Of a DNA stretch of 64,000 nt, positions 1 through 8,349 are shown piece by piece (the first letter of the stretch is position 1; each line of letters opens with the position of its first letter). The translations under genes and the position numbers were made by a program. This stretch comes from Microbacterium hydrocarbonoxydans (lineage in GTDB: Bacteria > Actinomycetota > Actinomycetes > Actinomycetales > Microbacteriaceae), in NCBI RefSeq assembly GCF_000956475.1, contig NZ_JYJB01000008.1, positions 62,001 through 126,000 on the forward strand. Direction: 5' to 3'. Under the pieces are notes generated by a model, which saw only the letters and a program-made list of their open reading frames with translations, was not told the origin of the DNA and did no database searches.

Positions 1-165
1 CTGGGCCGGGGTCAGGGCCGCAGCCTCTGTTCCGAGGCCGGAGCTGATCTGGTCGCCGGGGATGGCGCGCAGCATCAGGAAGACGAACACGGCGACGCCG
101 AGGAGCGTGCCGAGGGCTGCGAGGATGCGGCGCAGCACGCTGTTGCGGAGGAGCTGTCTGAACAT
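1..165 (-). CDS. ABC transporter permease, DppB/OppB type (partial, N-terminus only)
   Basis: The first 55 codons of a membrane permease run off the left edge. The start is the ATG whose complement lies at 163-165; the frame reads MFRQLLRNSVLRRILAAL and then a hydrophobic first membrane segment ending in FLMLRAIPGD. This N-terminus (short basic stretch, one helix, RxxPGDP-like loop) is typical of the first permease of family-5 peptide/opine/nickel importers. It lies 70 bases downstream of, and on the same strand as, the solute-binding lipoprotein, so the two should form the start of one importer operon. The second permease and the ATPases are expected beyond the left edge. Truncation here is due to the window. 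Confidence 0.8.
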   Translation of the reverse strand, partial: MFRQLLRNSVLRRILAALGTLLGVAVFVFLMLRAIPGDQISSGLGTEAAALTPAQ

Positions 166-235
166 GCGCTGGTGGATGCCTGTCGTCGGGGCGGCGGTGC
201 GAGCGGGACTCGCCCGCACCGCCGCGTCGCACTGC

Positions 236-1786
236 TTACTTGATGGAGGTCGTCCGCAGGTACTGCAGCGAGCCGTTCGCCATCGGGACGAAGCCGTCGA
301 CGGTCGACGCCGTGGCCGTGTAGGTGTAGCTGGTGAACAGCCAGATCCACGCCGCGTTGTCCTCGAGGTTCTCGGAGACCTGCGCGTAGATCTCCTTGCG
401 CTTCTCGGGGTCGGCGGTCTGACGTCCCTCCGCGAACAGGGCGTCGAGCTCGGGCGACGAGTACCCCGCGACCTTGTTCAGGTTGCCGGTGCTGGTGAAG
501 TAGCGGCCGTACATGCCGTCGGGATCGGGGCGTCCGCCGTTGAGGGCGACGGCGGCGTCGAAGTCGGCGGCGATCCAGCGGTCGACGAACGCTCCGGACT
601 CGAGCACCTCGAGTTCGAGCGTGATCTTCGCGTCGGCGAGCTGCGCCTTGAGGTTCTGCGCTTCGTTGACCGATGTCGCGTACTCGCCCTGCGAGACGAT
701 GGCCTTGATGGTCACTCCGTCGGACTTGCCAGCCTTGTCGAGGTAGTCGGCTGCCTTGTCGAGGTCGCGCTCGGGGCACGGACGGGCGTCGGGGTCGGAC
801 TTGTACGCCGGCGAGGTGATCGGACCGGTGACTTCACCTTCGCCGAGTGCGGCGGTGTCGAGCACCTCCTGACGGTCGATCGCGCACTGGATCGCGAGAC
901 GAACGTTCACGTCGGCGAGGTCGCCGTGCGTGGCGTTGAGCTGAAGCGCGTGGTAGCTCAGCTGCGGGGTCGTCGCCACCGTCACGTTCGCGCCCTCGGC
1001 GGTCTGCGCGACGAGCGGGTCGTCGAACACGGCCAGCTGCACGTTGCCGGACTGCATCGCCGAGACGATGGAGGATTCGTCGGGGATCACCCGGAACTCG
1101 ACCGTGTCCAGGAGCGCGGCGTCTCCCCAGTAGTCGTTGTTCTTCGCGAGGGTGAGCGACTGGCTGGGCGTGCGGTCTTCCATCACGAACGGACCGGTGC
1201 CGTTCGGGGTGGTGTTCAGGCCCTCCTCGGTGTCGTCCGAGGAGAGCATGGCCATGTTGATCACGGCGAGGTTCGCCGGCAGCGCGGCGTCCGGGGTCTT
1301 CAGGGTCACGGTGACGGTCTTCTCGTCGGTCGCCTCGACGCCGGCCACGGATGCGAGCGAGCTGCGTGCGACCGCAGCCGTCGCCTCCGCCGCGATCGCG
1401 TCGAGAGAGTACTTCACGTCCTCGGAGCCGAAGGTGCTGCCGTCGGCGAAGGTGACGCCGTCGCGGAGGTGGAAGGTCACGGTGAGGCCGTCTTCCGAGA
1501 CATCCCACGACTCGGCGAGCCCGGGGACGACGTTGAGGTCCTCATCGAACTCGGTGAGGGTGCCGTAGATGTTCTGCAGGACGTTCACGGCCTGGAACTG
1601 CGTGGCCTTCCAGGGGAACAGGGTGTCCGGATCACTGGTGACGCCGATGACGAGGTCGCCTCCGGCGGCCGCACCGTCCGACTGCGCAGGCTTCGACGAC
1701 GGGGCCGAACAGCCGGTGATGACGAGGGCCAGGGCGACTCCTGTCGCAGTGAGGGCGCCGAAGGACGCCCGCCGTGCTGTGCTCAT
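236..1786 (-). CDS. ABC transporter substrate-binding lipoprotein, family 5 (peptide/oligopeptide type)
   Basis: A 516-residue extracytoplasmic solute-binding protein (SBP_bac_5). A lipoprotein signal peptide ends in the lipobox VITGC, so Cys26 should be lipidated. The mature part opens with GDLVIGVTSDPDTLFPWKA and carries the family block LTVTFHLRDGVTFADGS, and its length matches DppA/OppA-type proteins. An AGGA ribosome binding site stands 7 nt before the ATG at 1786. It is the first gene of an importer operon that continues into the permease at the left edge, and it is divergent from a MurR/RpiR-type regulator with a dyad between them. Ligand is not readable. The MurR-like regulator and nearby ROK kinase suggest muropeptides or amino sugars rather than plain peptides, but this is inference from context. 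Confidence 0.88.
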   Translation of the reverse strand: MSTARRASFGALTATGVALALVITGCSAPSSKPAQSDGAAAGGDLVIGVTSDPDTLFPWKATQFQAVNVLQNIYGTLTEFDEDLNVVPGLAESWDVSEDGLTVTFHLRDGVTFADGSTFGSEDVKYSLDAIAAEATAAVARSSLASVAGVEATDEKTVTVTLKTPDAALPANLAVINMAMLSSDDTEEGLNTTPNGTGPFVMEDRTPSQSLTLAKNNDYWGDAALLDTVEFRVIPDESSIVSAMQSGNVQLAVFDDPLVAQTAEGANVTVATTPQLSYHALQLNATHGDLADVNVRLAIQCAIDRQEVLDTAALGEGEVTGPITSPAYKSDPDARPCPERDLDKAADYLDKAGKSDGVTIKAIVSQGEYATSVNEAQNLKAQLADAKITLELEVLESGAFVDRWIAADFDAAVALNGGRPDPDGMYGRYFTSTGNLNKVAGYSSPELDALFAEGRQTADPEKRKEIYAQVSENLEDNAAWIWLFTSYTYTATASTVDGFVPMANGSLQYLRTTSIK

Positions 1787-1869
1787 TGCTGATTCCTCCA
1801 GGCTTGGGGATGCATCGCTTCGACGTCGGGTCAGCTGATCGCTGTTGTCGCCCCGCGAACATCATCGGT

Positions 1870-1896
1870 CTTGGTGAGTACCAAAAGTACACCAAG
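1870..1896. promoter_or_regulatory. Candidate operator for the divergent MurR/RpiR-type regulator
   Basis: A perfect inverted repeat, CTTGGTG (1870-1876) and CACCAAG (1890-1896), is separated by 13 bases that contain two GTAC tetramers. Half-site centres are 20 bp apart, two helical turns. It lies in the 168-bp AT-richer gap between the divergent lipoprotein and regulator genes, next to a run ending AACAAAAATT. The position suits an autoregulating dimeric regulator; no experimentally known motif was matched. Confidence 0.45.
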
Positions 1897-1954
1897 TTCG
1901 CTTCTCATGTAACAAAAATTCCTCTACTGTGTGATCAGCGATCGGAGACTGCCC

Positions 1955-2857
1955 ATGCCCTACGAAGCCGCCCGCGACGACGCCGGCGCCCACCCCGTCC
2001 TCGTCCGCATGCGCGCGATACGCCCCGAGCTCCGCCCCAGCGAACAGCGCATCGCCGACCTGTTCCTCGCAGACCCCGCGACCACCGCCGGGTACTCGGT
2101 CGCCGAGCTCGCGCAGCGATGCGGCACGTCGACGACCTCTGTCGTCCGCTTCTGCAAGCGGCTGGGATACGACCACGTGCGCGAGCTGCGCAACCACGTC
2201 CTCCGCGACGTCGAGCGCGAGACCTTCGACACCGCGGCCCTGCCCGACGTCTCGGGCGACATCGACCGCAACGACACCCTGGCCGATATCGTCGCCAAGG
2301 TCTCGCTCGCCGAGACCCTGTCCCTCGCCGACACCGCGAAGGTCCTCGACACCGACGCGCTCAGGGCATCGGTCGACGCCATCACCGCCGCGAGCCGCGT
2401 CGACATCTTCGGCGTGGGCGCGAGTTCGATCGTGGGCCTCGACCTGCAGCGCAAGCTGACCCGCATCGGCAGGACCGCGCTCGAATGGTCGGACCCGCAC
2501 GCGGCGTGGACTTCTGCCGCCACACTCCAGCCGGGCAACGTGGCCATCGCGGTGTCGCACAGCGGTGCGACCACCGACACGATCGAGTTCCTCATGCTGG
2601 CGCGGCACTCCGGCGCCACGACGATCGCGATCACGAACCACTCCGGCGCTCCGCTGGCCGGTCAGGCCGACATCGTCCTCACGACCGCGGCCAGGGAGAC
2701 GGGCTTCCGCTCCGGCGCGCTCGGCAGCCGAATCGCCCAGCTGATGGTCGTGGACTGCATCTTCATCGGCGTCGCGCAGTCCAACTACGACCGGTCCATG
2801 GAGGCGCTCCGAGACACCTTCGCCGCCGTCCACCACGTGCGAGCTTCGGGCGCGTGA
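1955..2857 (+). CDS. MurR/RpiR family transcriptional regulator (HTH plus SIS domain)
   Basis: A 300-residue regulator. The N-terminal RpiR-type helix-turn-helix (about residues 15-85) includes LRPSEQRIADLFLADPATT and CGTSTTSVVRFCKRLGYD. The C-terminal SIS sugar-phosphate-binding fold (about 120-265) carries FGVGASSIVG and VSHSGATTDTIEFL. I chose the ATG at 1955, preceded by GGAG with 7-nt spacing, over an in-frame GTG at 1931. Family members sense phosphorylated sugars such as MurNAc-6-P or GlcN-6-P. It is divergent from the peptide-type importer and overlaps the following MFS gene by 4 nt, so it probably controls one or both. The effector is unknown. Confidence 0.9.
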   Translation: MPYEAARDDAGAHPVLVRMRAIRPELRPSEQRIADLFLADPATTAGYSVAELAQRCGTSTTSVVRFCKRLGYDHVRELRNHVLRDVERETFDTAALPDVSGDIDRNDTLADIVAKVSLAETLSLADTAKVLDTDALRASVDAITAASRVDIFGVGASSIVGLDLQRKLTRIGRTALEWSDPHAAWTSAATLQPGNVAIAVSHSGATTDTIEFLMLARHSGATTIAITNHSGAPLAGQADIVLTTAARETGFRSGALGSRIAQLMVVDCIFIGVAQSNYDRSMEALRDTFAAVHHVRASGA

Positions 2858-4017
2858 GCCGTTCGCGCCGCCATGCCCTCACCGGCTTGTTCGCGGCGTT
2901 CGCGAGCCTGGGCGTCACCGCATCGTTCGTGCCGGCGGTCCTGCCCGCGGCGGAAGCGAGCATCGGCGCCGATCTGAGCCCGGCCGTCCCCGCCCTGTTC
3001 GCCGGGCTACTGGTCGGAGTCCTGCTCTCCGGCCCCCTGATCCTCCGGCACCCCGCTCGCACGACCCTGATCATCGGCAGCGCACTACAGGCCGTCGCAC
3101 TCGTGGCCGGAGCATGCGCTGACACCGCCGCGCTCTTCTTCGTCGCGGCCGCCATCGCGGGAACGGGATTCGGCCTGGTTGAGGCCTCAGGCTCTGTTAC
3201 TGCGAAAGACGTGGCGACTGGCAGCGCCACGGGAGTGCTGAGCGCGCTCACCGGGACGGTGGCCGTGAGCGCGGCGATCACTCCGCTTGCAGTGTCGGCC
3301 GGAGCCGGCGCCCTGCCCGTGCTGAGCGCTCTCGCGGCGGTTCCGCTCACGACGATCCTGCTCCTCGCGATCGCGCGGACCGAACGCCGAGAGGCCGCCG
3401 CGCCTCTTCCCAGGAAGCTCGGGGTTCTGGCATCACTGGCGCCGTTCGCCGTGGCATTGCCGCTCTACGTCGGGGTCGAGACCGTCCTGTCCGGCTGGTC
3501 GGCCGTCATCCCCGAGCGCGCACTCCTCCTCTCTCCTGCGACCGCTGCTCTCGGCACGACGGCGTTCTGGACGCTGATGGCGCTCGGACGGTTCGGGGCC
3601 GCGGGACTCCGCAGGCGAAGCGTGCCCCCGATCGCCATCCTCGCCGGGGGCACGACGGGCGCCGCCGTGCTGATGGGATCCGCAGGACTCCTCGTCGCCG
3701 CGGCGCCGATCGGGGCGCTCATCGCGCTCGCGGCATCGGTCGCTCTGCTCGCCCCCAGCTACGGCCTCATCGTCGGCCTCGCGCTCGATCCGCTGGACAC
3801 CGCGCAGAGCGCGGCGGTCACCGGCGCCCTGGTCGCCTGCGGCGCCCTCGGCGGCACCTTCGTGCCCGCTCTGGTGCTGCTGATCGGCCGCGATCCCGCG
3901 TCGAGCGCGACTTTGCTCGTGTCAGCAGGGCTGTGCGCGGCCGTGCCGGTTCTGACAGTGTTCGCGGTGCGTCACCCGTTCAGGGTCAGCGCAGAACGAA
4001 CGCGGCCGCCCCGATGA
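2854..4017 (+). CDS. MFS transporter
   Basis: A 387-residue integral membrane protein with about 12 hydrophobic segments. It starts at a GTG that overlaps the stop of the regulator (GTGA), so the two are translationally coupled. The sequence begins with a short basic stretch (SRSRRHALTG) and a first helix LFAAFASLGVTASFVPAVLP. It resembles small drug/sugar MFS carriers of CynX/YbfB-like type, but substrate specificity cannot be read. Coupling to a SIS-domain regulator suggests it exports or imports the compound, or a derivative, that the regulator senses. Its 3' end overlaps the convergent ROK kinase gene by 32 bp. Confidence 0.82.
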   Translation: MSRSRRHALTGLFAAFASLGVTASFVPAVLPAAEASIGADLSPAVPALFAGLLVGVLLSGPLILRHPARTTLIIGSALQAVALVAGACADTAALFFVAAAIAGTGFGLVEASGSVTAKDVATGSATGVLSALTGTVAVSAAITPLAVSAGAGALPVLSALAAVPLTTILLLAIARTERREAAAPLPRKLGVLASLAPFAVALPLYVGVETVLSGWSAVIPERALLLSPATAALGTTAFWTLMALGRFGAAGLRRRSVPPIAILAGGTTGAAVLMGSAGLLVAAAPIGALIALAASVALLAPSYGLIVGLALDPLDTAQSAAVTGALVACGALGGTFVPALVLLIGRDPASSATLLVSAGLCAAVPVLTVFAVRHPFRVSAERTRPPR

Positions 4018-4885
4018 GCGGCCCTTCATCGCCGAGACCAGAGCGCACCACGCGCGTCCGCCGCGAGTACTCGTGCGCGGCGCTCGCCGTGAGCGCCTGC
4101 TGCACGAGGTCGATGTAGTCGGCCGACACCCGCGAGAATCCGCCGCCGATCGCCACCGTGTCGAGGTCGACGAGCGTCGCGGCATCCGCCAGCGCTTCGC
4201 CGACCGCCTTCGCCGACCGCTCGATCGCCGCGCGGGCGACGGCGACGCCGGCTGCGGCATCCTTCGCCAGGTCTTCACCCGTGGAACCCGCCCACCCCTG
4301 CTGCCGCGCCCACGCGGCGCTCGCAGGCCCCGAGGCGATCTCCTCGAGCGTCAGCCCGCCCTCCCGGCGGACCTGGCCGAGGTGACCGGCGTTGCCCGAG
4401 GCGCCAGAGATGTAGGCGCCGTTCACCACGAAACCGCCGCCCACCCCCGTCGACACGACGATCGCGAGCGAGGAGCGCGCGCCCTTCGTGGCGCCGAGCC
4501 AGGACTCGGCGAGCGCGAGCGCACCGCCGTCGTGGCCGAACACCGTCGGCAGCTCACGGCCGAGAATCCCGGATGCGGTCCTGCGCACGGCATCCGCGAG
4601 TGCGTACCCGCGCGCTGCCGGCATGTTCACGGGGAGGATCTGGCCGGAGTTCCGGTCGATGGGACCTGCGCTGCCGATGCCGGCGCCGACGAGCTCGGCG
4701 TCTTCGGGGAGGCGGGAGAGAGCGTGGGCGACCACGGCCGCGATCGCGTCATCGAGCGACGCGGGGGTCGCCTCCCGTCCCGTCTCCCGGCGACTGCGAC
4801 TCCCGCGCACGAGCGCGCCGTCCTCGCCGACGAGCGCGGCCTCCATCTTGGTGCCGCCGACGTCGACGGCGAGGGCGAGGCGCAT
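3986..4885 (-). CDS. ROK family sugar kinase
   Basis: A 299-residue ROK protein. The ATP-binding P-loop DVGGTK is at residues 8-13; a second glycine-rich block reads VVSTGVGGGFVVNG and the catalytic-Asp motif is GHDGGALALAESW. The hallmark zinc cluster (CxCGxxGCxE) that follows GHxxV in most ROK kinases is absent; instead the text is GHLGQVRREGGLTLEEIASGPA. The fold is kept but the metal site is lost, as in some family members. Its ATG overlaps the pyrE stop by one base, so it is co-translated with pyrE. Likely substrate is glucose, N-acetylglucosamine or N-acetylmannosamine; none can be chosen from sequence. The regulator and importer next door favour an amino sugar. Confidence 0.85.
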   Translation of the reverse strand: MRLALAVDVGGTKMEAALVGEDGALVRGSRSRRETGREATPASLDDAIAAVVAHALSRLPEDAELVGAGIGSAGPIDRNSGQILPVNMPAARGYALADAVRRTASGILGRELPTVFGHDGGALALAESWLGATKGARSSLAIVVSTGVGGGFVVNGAYISGASGNAGHLGQVRREGGLTLEEIASGPASAAWARQQGWAGSTGEDLAKDAAAGVAVARAAIERSAKAVGEALADAATLVDLDTVAIGGGFSRVSADYIDLVQQALTASAAHEYSRRTRVVRSGLGDEGPLIGAAAFVLR

Positions 4886-5445
4886 CACTGCGGGTCGAGC
4901 CCCAGGTCGTCGAGGTCGAACGCGGCACGCCACTCGAGGCCCTCGGCCTCGATCGCGGCCTGCGCCCCGGTCTTGCGGTCGACGATCACGGCGACGGCGA
5001 CTATCTCGGCGCCTTCCTTGCGCAGCGCCTCCACCGCCTTGAGCGCCGACTGCCCGGTGGTCGAGGTGTCTTCGAGCACGACGACGCGCTTGCCCTTGAC
5101 GTCGGCGCCTTCGATCTGGCGGCCGCGCCCGTGGTCCTTCGGCTCCTTGCGCACGACGAAGGCATCCAGCGGCGTGCCGGCGGCGACCGAGGCGTGCAGC
5201 ACCGAGTTCGCGATCGGGTCGGCGCCGAGAGTCAGTCCGCCGACGGCGACGACATCGAGGTCTGCGATCAGGTCGAGCATGATGCGGCCGATGGCGGGAG
5301 CTGCCCGATGGTCGAGGGTGAGCTTGCGCATGTCGACGTAGTACGTCGCCTTCTTGCCGCTGGAGAGCGTGAAGTCGCCGTGGAACACCGCCTCGTCCTT
5401 GATGAGATCGAGAAGGGCCTGGCGGTCTGCGTCGAGTGCGGTCAC
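4885..5445 (-). CDS. pyrE: Orotate phosphoribosyltransferase
   Basis: A 186-residue enzyme converting orotate and PRPP into OMP in de novo pyrimidine synthesis. The 13-residue PRPP-binding signature VVVLEDTSTTGQS is at 121-133; the N-terminal active-site block reads GDFTLSSGKKATYYVD. The start is the GTG at 5445 (VTALDADRQ). A TACACT -10 hexamer ends 7 nt before it, which implies a leaderless transcript, and there is no Shine-Dalgarno sequence. The ROK kinase follows with a 1-nt overlap. Length is normal for short bacterial PyrE proteins of actinobacteria. Confidence 0.93.
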   Translation of the reverse strand: MTALDADRQALLDLIKDEAVFHGDFTLSSGKKATYYVDMRKLTLDHRAAPAIGRIMLDLIADLDVVAVGGLTLGADPIANSVLHASVAAGTPLDAFVVRKEPKDHGRGRQIEGADVKGKRVVVLEDTSTTGQSALKAVEALRKEGAEIVAVAVIVDRKTGAQAAIEAEGLEWRAAFDLDDLGLDPQ

Positions 5446-5452
5446 GCTGACC

Positions 5453-5458
5453 AGTGTA
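5453..5458 (-). promoter_or_regulatory. -10 element, leaderless promoter of pyrE
   Basis: TACACT read on the minus strand, followed by 7 nt (ggtcagc) and the GTG start. This is the same TANNNT-N6-7-start arrangement found at six other genes in the window. Confidence 0.5.
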
Positions 5459-5492
5459 GAAGCAGCGGATGCCGGATTCCCCGTCCACGTCC

Positions 5493-5522
5493 TGGACAAC
5501 ATCCGCCTTCATGTCGTAGTAT
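5493..5522 (+). promoter_or_regulatory. Promoter of glcG-glcB
   Basis: TGGACA (5493-5498), an 18-nt spacer and TAGTAT (5517-5522) form a plausible SigA-type promoter. It ends directly before the strong inverted repeat at 5525, so a bound repressor would cover the transcription start. Confidence 0.5.
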
Positions 5523-5524
5523 TC

Positions 5525-5554
5525 CATCATGCGAAATCACTTATTCGCATGATG
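5525..5554. promoter_or_regulatory. Operator with two IclR-type half elements, glcG-glcB
   Basis: A perfect 11-bp inverted repeat, CATCATGCGAA (5525-5535) and TTCGCATGATG (5544-5554), has an 8-nt spacer. Each arm with its flank also matches the motif TTCCAynATnCGAAA found at the allantoin/glyoxylate promoters (TTCCATCATGCGAAATC on the plus strand at 5522-5538). Placement just downstream of the -10 suggests repression. Assignment to the IclR protein encoded at 57973 is inference from the shared motif. Confidence 0.6.
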
Positions 5555-5581
5555 AATAGTCAGAACAGGGAGGAGACGCCG

Positions 5582-6013
5582 ATGTCTACCCACCGCCAGA
5601 CGGTCGCGATCACCTACGAGACGGCCGTCCGCGCCGTCTCGATCGCCATGGAGGTCGGCGAGACCTCCGGCGTGAAGGCCGTCGTCTCGGTCGCCGACCC
5701 GTCGATGACCCTGATCGCCTACGGCATGGCCGATGGCGCGACGCCGCACAGCGCCGAGACGAGCAAGCGCAAGGCCGCCACCTCGGCATCCACCCGCCGT
5801 CGCACCGGCCTCATCCCCGAAGCGCTGACCACCGCACTTCCCCTGGGCACAGGGGGCGCGCTCACGACGATCGACGGAGGCGTGCCGATCTTCTTCGGCG
5901 AGACCTGCGTCGGCGGCCTCGGCGTCGCAGGCGGCAGCCCCGCCCAAGACATCGAGATCGCACTCGAGACCCTGAAGCGCCTCGGCGCTCGAGTAGAAGG
6001 ACTGGAATCATGA
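5582..6013 (+). CDS. glcG: GlcG/HbpS family protein
   Basis: A 143-residue DUF336 (GlcG/HbpS/PduO-C-like) protein, recognisable by GDVSVADPS-like text (VVSVADPSMTLIAYGMADGA), the block SKRKAATSAS, and the C-terminal GGVPIFFGETCVGGLGVAGGSPAQD. The start ATG has a strong SD (AGGGAGGAG) 7-8 nt upstream. Family members bind haem or cobalamin or have no known activity. In Escherichia coli glcG sits directly beside glcB in the glycolate operon, the same pairing as here. The gene overlaps glcB by 4 nt, so the two are translationally coupled. Its exact role in glyoxylate metabolism is not known. Confidence 0.85.
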   Translation: MSTHRQTVAITYETAVRAVSIAMEVGETSGVKAVVSVADPSMTLIAYGMADGATPHSAETSKRKAATSASTRRRTGLIPEALTTALPLGTGGALTTIDGGVPIFFGETCVGGLGVAGGSPAQDIEIALETLKRLGARVEGLES

Positions 6014-8190
6014 CCTCGTATCTCTCCCGTGCCGACCTCTCGGTCGCCGAGCCCATCGTCGAGTTCGCCGAGTCGGCGCTGGCCGATTCCGGCCGTGACG
6101 CAGAGGCGTTCTGGGCCGGGGCGAGCGCGCTGATCCACGACCTGGTGCCCCGCAACGCCGCCCTGCTGCGCACCCGCGATGAGCTGCAGCAGCGCATCGA
6201 CGACTTCCACCGCGCGAATCCCGGCGTCCCCGACAAGGACGCCTATCGCGCCCTCCTCACCGAGATCGGATACCTCGCGCCTGTACCCGAGCACGTCGCC
6301 GTCACGACCGAGAACGTCGACGCGGAGCTTGCGACCATGGCCGGACCGCAGCTGGTCGTGCCGCTGCTGAACGCACGGTTCGCGATCAACGCCGCGAATG
6401 CCCGATGGGGCTCGCTGTACGACGCCCTCTACGGCACCGACGCGATCAGCCAGGAGGGCGAGCTCGCCCCTGGCAAGGAGTTCAACTTCACCCGCGCGGC
6501 CGAGGTCGTGGTCTGGGGTCGAGAGCTGCTCGACGAGATCGCCCCTCTCGCCGAGGGGTCGCACCGCGACGCCACCGGCTATCGGATCGACGCCGATGGG
6601 CTCATCGTCGACACCGCGGGCGGCGAGCGCCGCCTGCGCGATACCTCGGGGTTCGTCGGCTACACCGGAGCGGCGGATGCTCCCACCGCCGTGCTGCTCG
6701 TGCACAACGGCCTGCACGCCGAGATCGTGATCGATCGCGACGGCCGGATCGGGAAGACGGATGCTGCCGGCGTGCAGGACATCATCCTCGAGTCCGCGGT
6801 CACCGCGATCCTCGACCTGGAGGACTCCGTCGCGGCCGTCGACGGCGATGACAAGGCGCTCGGATACCGCAACTGGCGCGGCTTCATGGACGGCACGCTC
6901 AGTGAGACGGTGACCAAGGGCGGGCGCACGTTCACGCGCACCCTCGCGGCGGACCGCACCTACACAAGCGCAGACGGATCAGAGATCACCCTTCCCGGAC
7001 GTGCACTGCTCTTCGTCCGCAACGTCGGCCATCTGATGCGCACCGACGCGGTGCTCGACCGCGAGGGCGAGCCGATCTTCGAGGGCATCCTCGACGCGAT
7101 CATGACGGCTCTCGGGTCGCTCCCCGAGCTCGAGGGTCCGAACGCCGGCCGCAACTCGCGCACGGGGTCGATGTACATCGTCAAGCCCAAGATGCACGGA
7201 CCAGAGGAGGTCGCGTTCGCCGCCGAGCTGTTCGGCCGCGTCGAGCAGCTGCTGGGGCTCCCCGAGCGCACCATGAAGGTCGGCATCATGGACGAGGAGC
7301 GCCGCACCTCGGCGAACCTCGCAGCCGCGATCGCCGCGGCATCCGACCGGGTGGTCTTCATCAACACGGGATTCCTCGATCGCACCGGCGACGAGATCCA
7401 CACCTCGCTGCACGCGGGTCCGTTCCTGCCGAAGGCCGCGATCAAGCAGCAGCCGTTCATGAAGGCCTACGAAGACCGCAACGTCGCGATCGGCGTCGCG
7501 TGCGGCCTCGACGGGCATGCCCAGATCGGCAAGGGCATGTGGGCCGAGCCCGACCTCATGCACGACATGCTGCAGAAGAAGATCGCGCATCCCCAGTCCG
7601 GAGCATCCACCGCCTGGGTCCCCTCCCCCACGGCCGCGACGCTGCACGCCCTGCACTACCACCAGGTCGACCCGTTCGCGGTGCGCGCGACGCTCGCGCC
7701 CGTCGGCGACGACGCGCTCGACGCGCTGCTCGTTCCGCCGCTGGCCGGCGAGGGCGACCTCACGCCCGAGGTCGTGGCGGAGGAGATCGACAACAACGTG
7801 CAGTCGATCCTCGGGTACGTGGTGCGCTGGATCGACCAGGGCATCGGCGTCTCGAAGGTGCCCGACATCAACGGCGTGGGCCTCATGGAAGACCGCGCGA
7901 CGCTGCGCATCTCGAGCCAGCTGCTGGCCAACTGGCTGCAGCACGGCGTGATCACCGAGGAGCAGATCGACGACAGCCTGCGGCGTCTCGCCGTGGTCGT
8001 GGACGAGCAGAACGCGGGAGATGAGAACTACGAGCCGCTGGCGTTCGGCGAGGGCGAGCAGCCCGGCATCGCGTTCACCGCGGCCCGCCGCCTGATCGTC
8101 GAGGGTGCGTCGCAGCCCAGCGGCTACACCGAGCCGCTGCTGCACGGCCTGCGGCGCGAGAAGAAGGCGCAGCAGGCGGCGCGGGTCTGA
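6010..8190 (+). CDS. glcB: Malate synthase G
   Basis: A 726-residue enzyme condensing glyoxylate and acetyl-CoA to malate, the same size as Escherichia coli malate synthase G (723). Visible signatures are RNVGHLMRTDAVLD (catalytic Arg337), GSMYIVKPKMHGPEEV, MDEERRTSANLAAAI, NTGFLDRTGDEIHTS and GLMEDRATLRISSQ with the catalytic base near Asp628. The ATG overlaps the glcG stop (ATGA). The glyoxylate made by the allantoin pathway 45-55 kb away would be its substrate, and the promoter carries the same operator motif as that cluster. A hairpin at 8241 follows. No isocitrate lyase is seen in the window. Confidence 0.97.
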   Translation: MTSYLSRADLSVAEPIVEFAESALADSGRDAEAFWAGASALIHDLVPRNAALLRTRDELQQRIDDFHRANPGVPDKDAYRALLTEIGYLAPVPEHVAVTTENVDAELATMAGPQLVVPLLNARFAINAANARWGSLYDALYGTDAISQEGELAPGKEFNFTRAAEVVVWGRELLDEIAPLAEGSHRDATGYRIDADGLIVDTAGGERRLRDTSGFVGYTGAADAPTAVLLVHNGLHAEIVIDRDGRIGKTDAAGVQDIILESAVTAILDLEDSVAAVDGDDKALGYRNWRGFMDGTLSETVTKGGRTFTRTLAADRTYTSADGSEITLPGRALLFVRNVGHLMRTDAVLDREGEPIFEGILDAIMTALGSLPELEGPNAGRNSRTGSMYIVKPKMHGPEEVAFAAELFGRVEQLLGLPERTMKVGIMDEERRTSANLAAAIAAASDRVVFINTGFLDRTGDEIHTSLHAGPFLPKAAIKQQPFMKAYEDRNVAIGVACGLDGHAQIGKGMWAEPDLMHDMLQKKIAHPQSGASTAWVPSPTAATLHALHYHQVDPFAVRATLAPVGDDALDALLVPPLAGEGDLTPEVVAEEIDNNVQSILGYVVRWIDQGIGVSKVPDINGVGLMEDRATLRISSQLLANWLQHGVITEEQIDDSLRRLAVVVDEQNAGDENYEPLAFGEGEQPGIAFTAARRLIVEGASQPSGYTEPLLHGLRREKKAQQAARV

Positions 8191-8240
8191 GCCCGAGGGG
8201 CGCCGGTCTTCGTGGGGCGCCCCACTCGGAGAAGTACGCT

Positions 8241-8275
8241 TCCCTCGGTTGAATTCACCGGATTCGACCGAGGGA
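8241..8275 (+). terminator. Hairpin downstream of glcB
   Basis: TCCCTCGGT (8241-8249) pairs with ACCGAGGGA (8267-8275), and the stem extends inward through GAAT/ATTC with one mismatch. It lies 50 bp after the glcB stop. No clear U-run follows, so it may act as a weak or factor-assisted terminator. Confidence 0.5.
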
Positions 8276-8337
8276 TGCGCACACTTCCGAGGCACGTGCT
8301 CGCGCCGGCCCCGGCATCCGCTGTCCGACCCCGCAAC

Positions 8338-8343
8338 TAGGCT
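8338..8343 (+). promoter_or_regulatory. -10 element, leaderless promoter of xthA
   Basis: TAGGCT followed by 6 nt (ggtctc) and the ATG at 8350; no Shine-Dalgarno sequence is present. Confidence 0.5.
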
Positions 8344-8349
8344 GGTCTC

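Noticed and set aside
62..1792. A 576-codon open frame on the plus strand opposite the binding-protein gene
   Set aside because: It is antisense to a well-supported lipoprotein gene, has arginine/valine-rich low-complexity text typical of shadow frames in 70 percent GC DNA, and lacks any domain.
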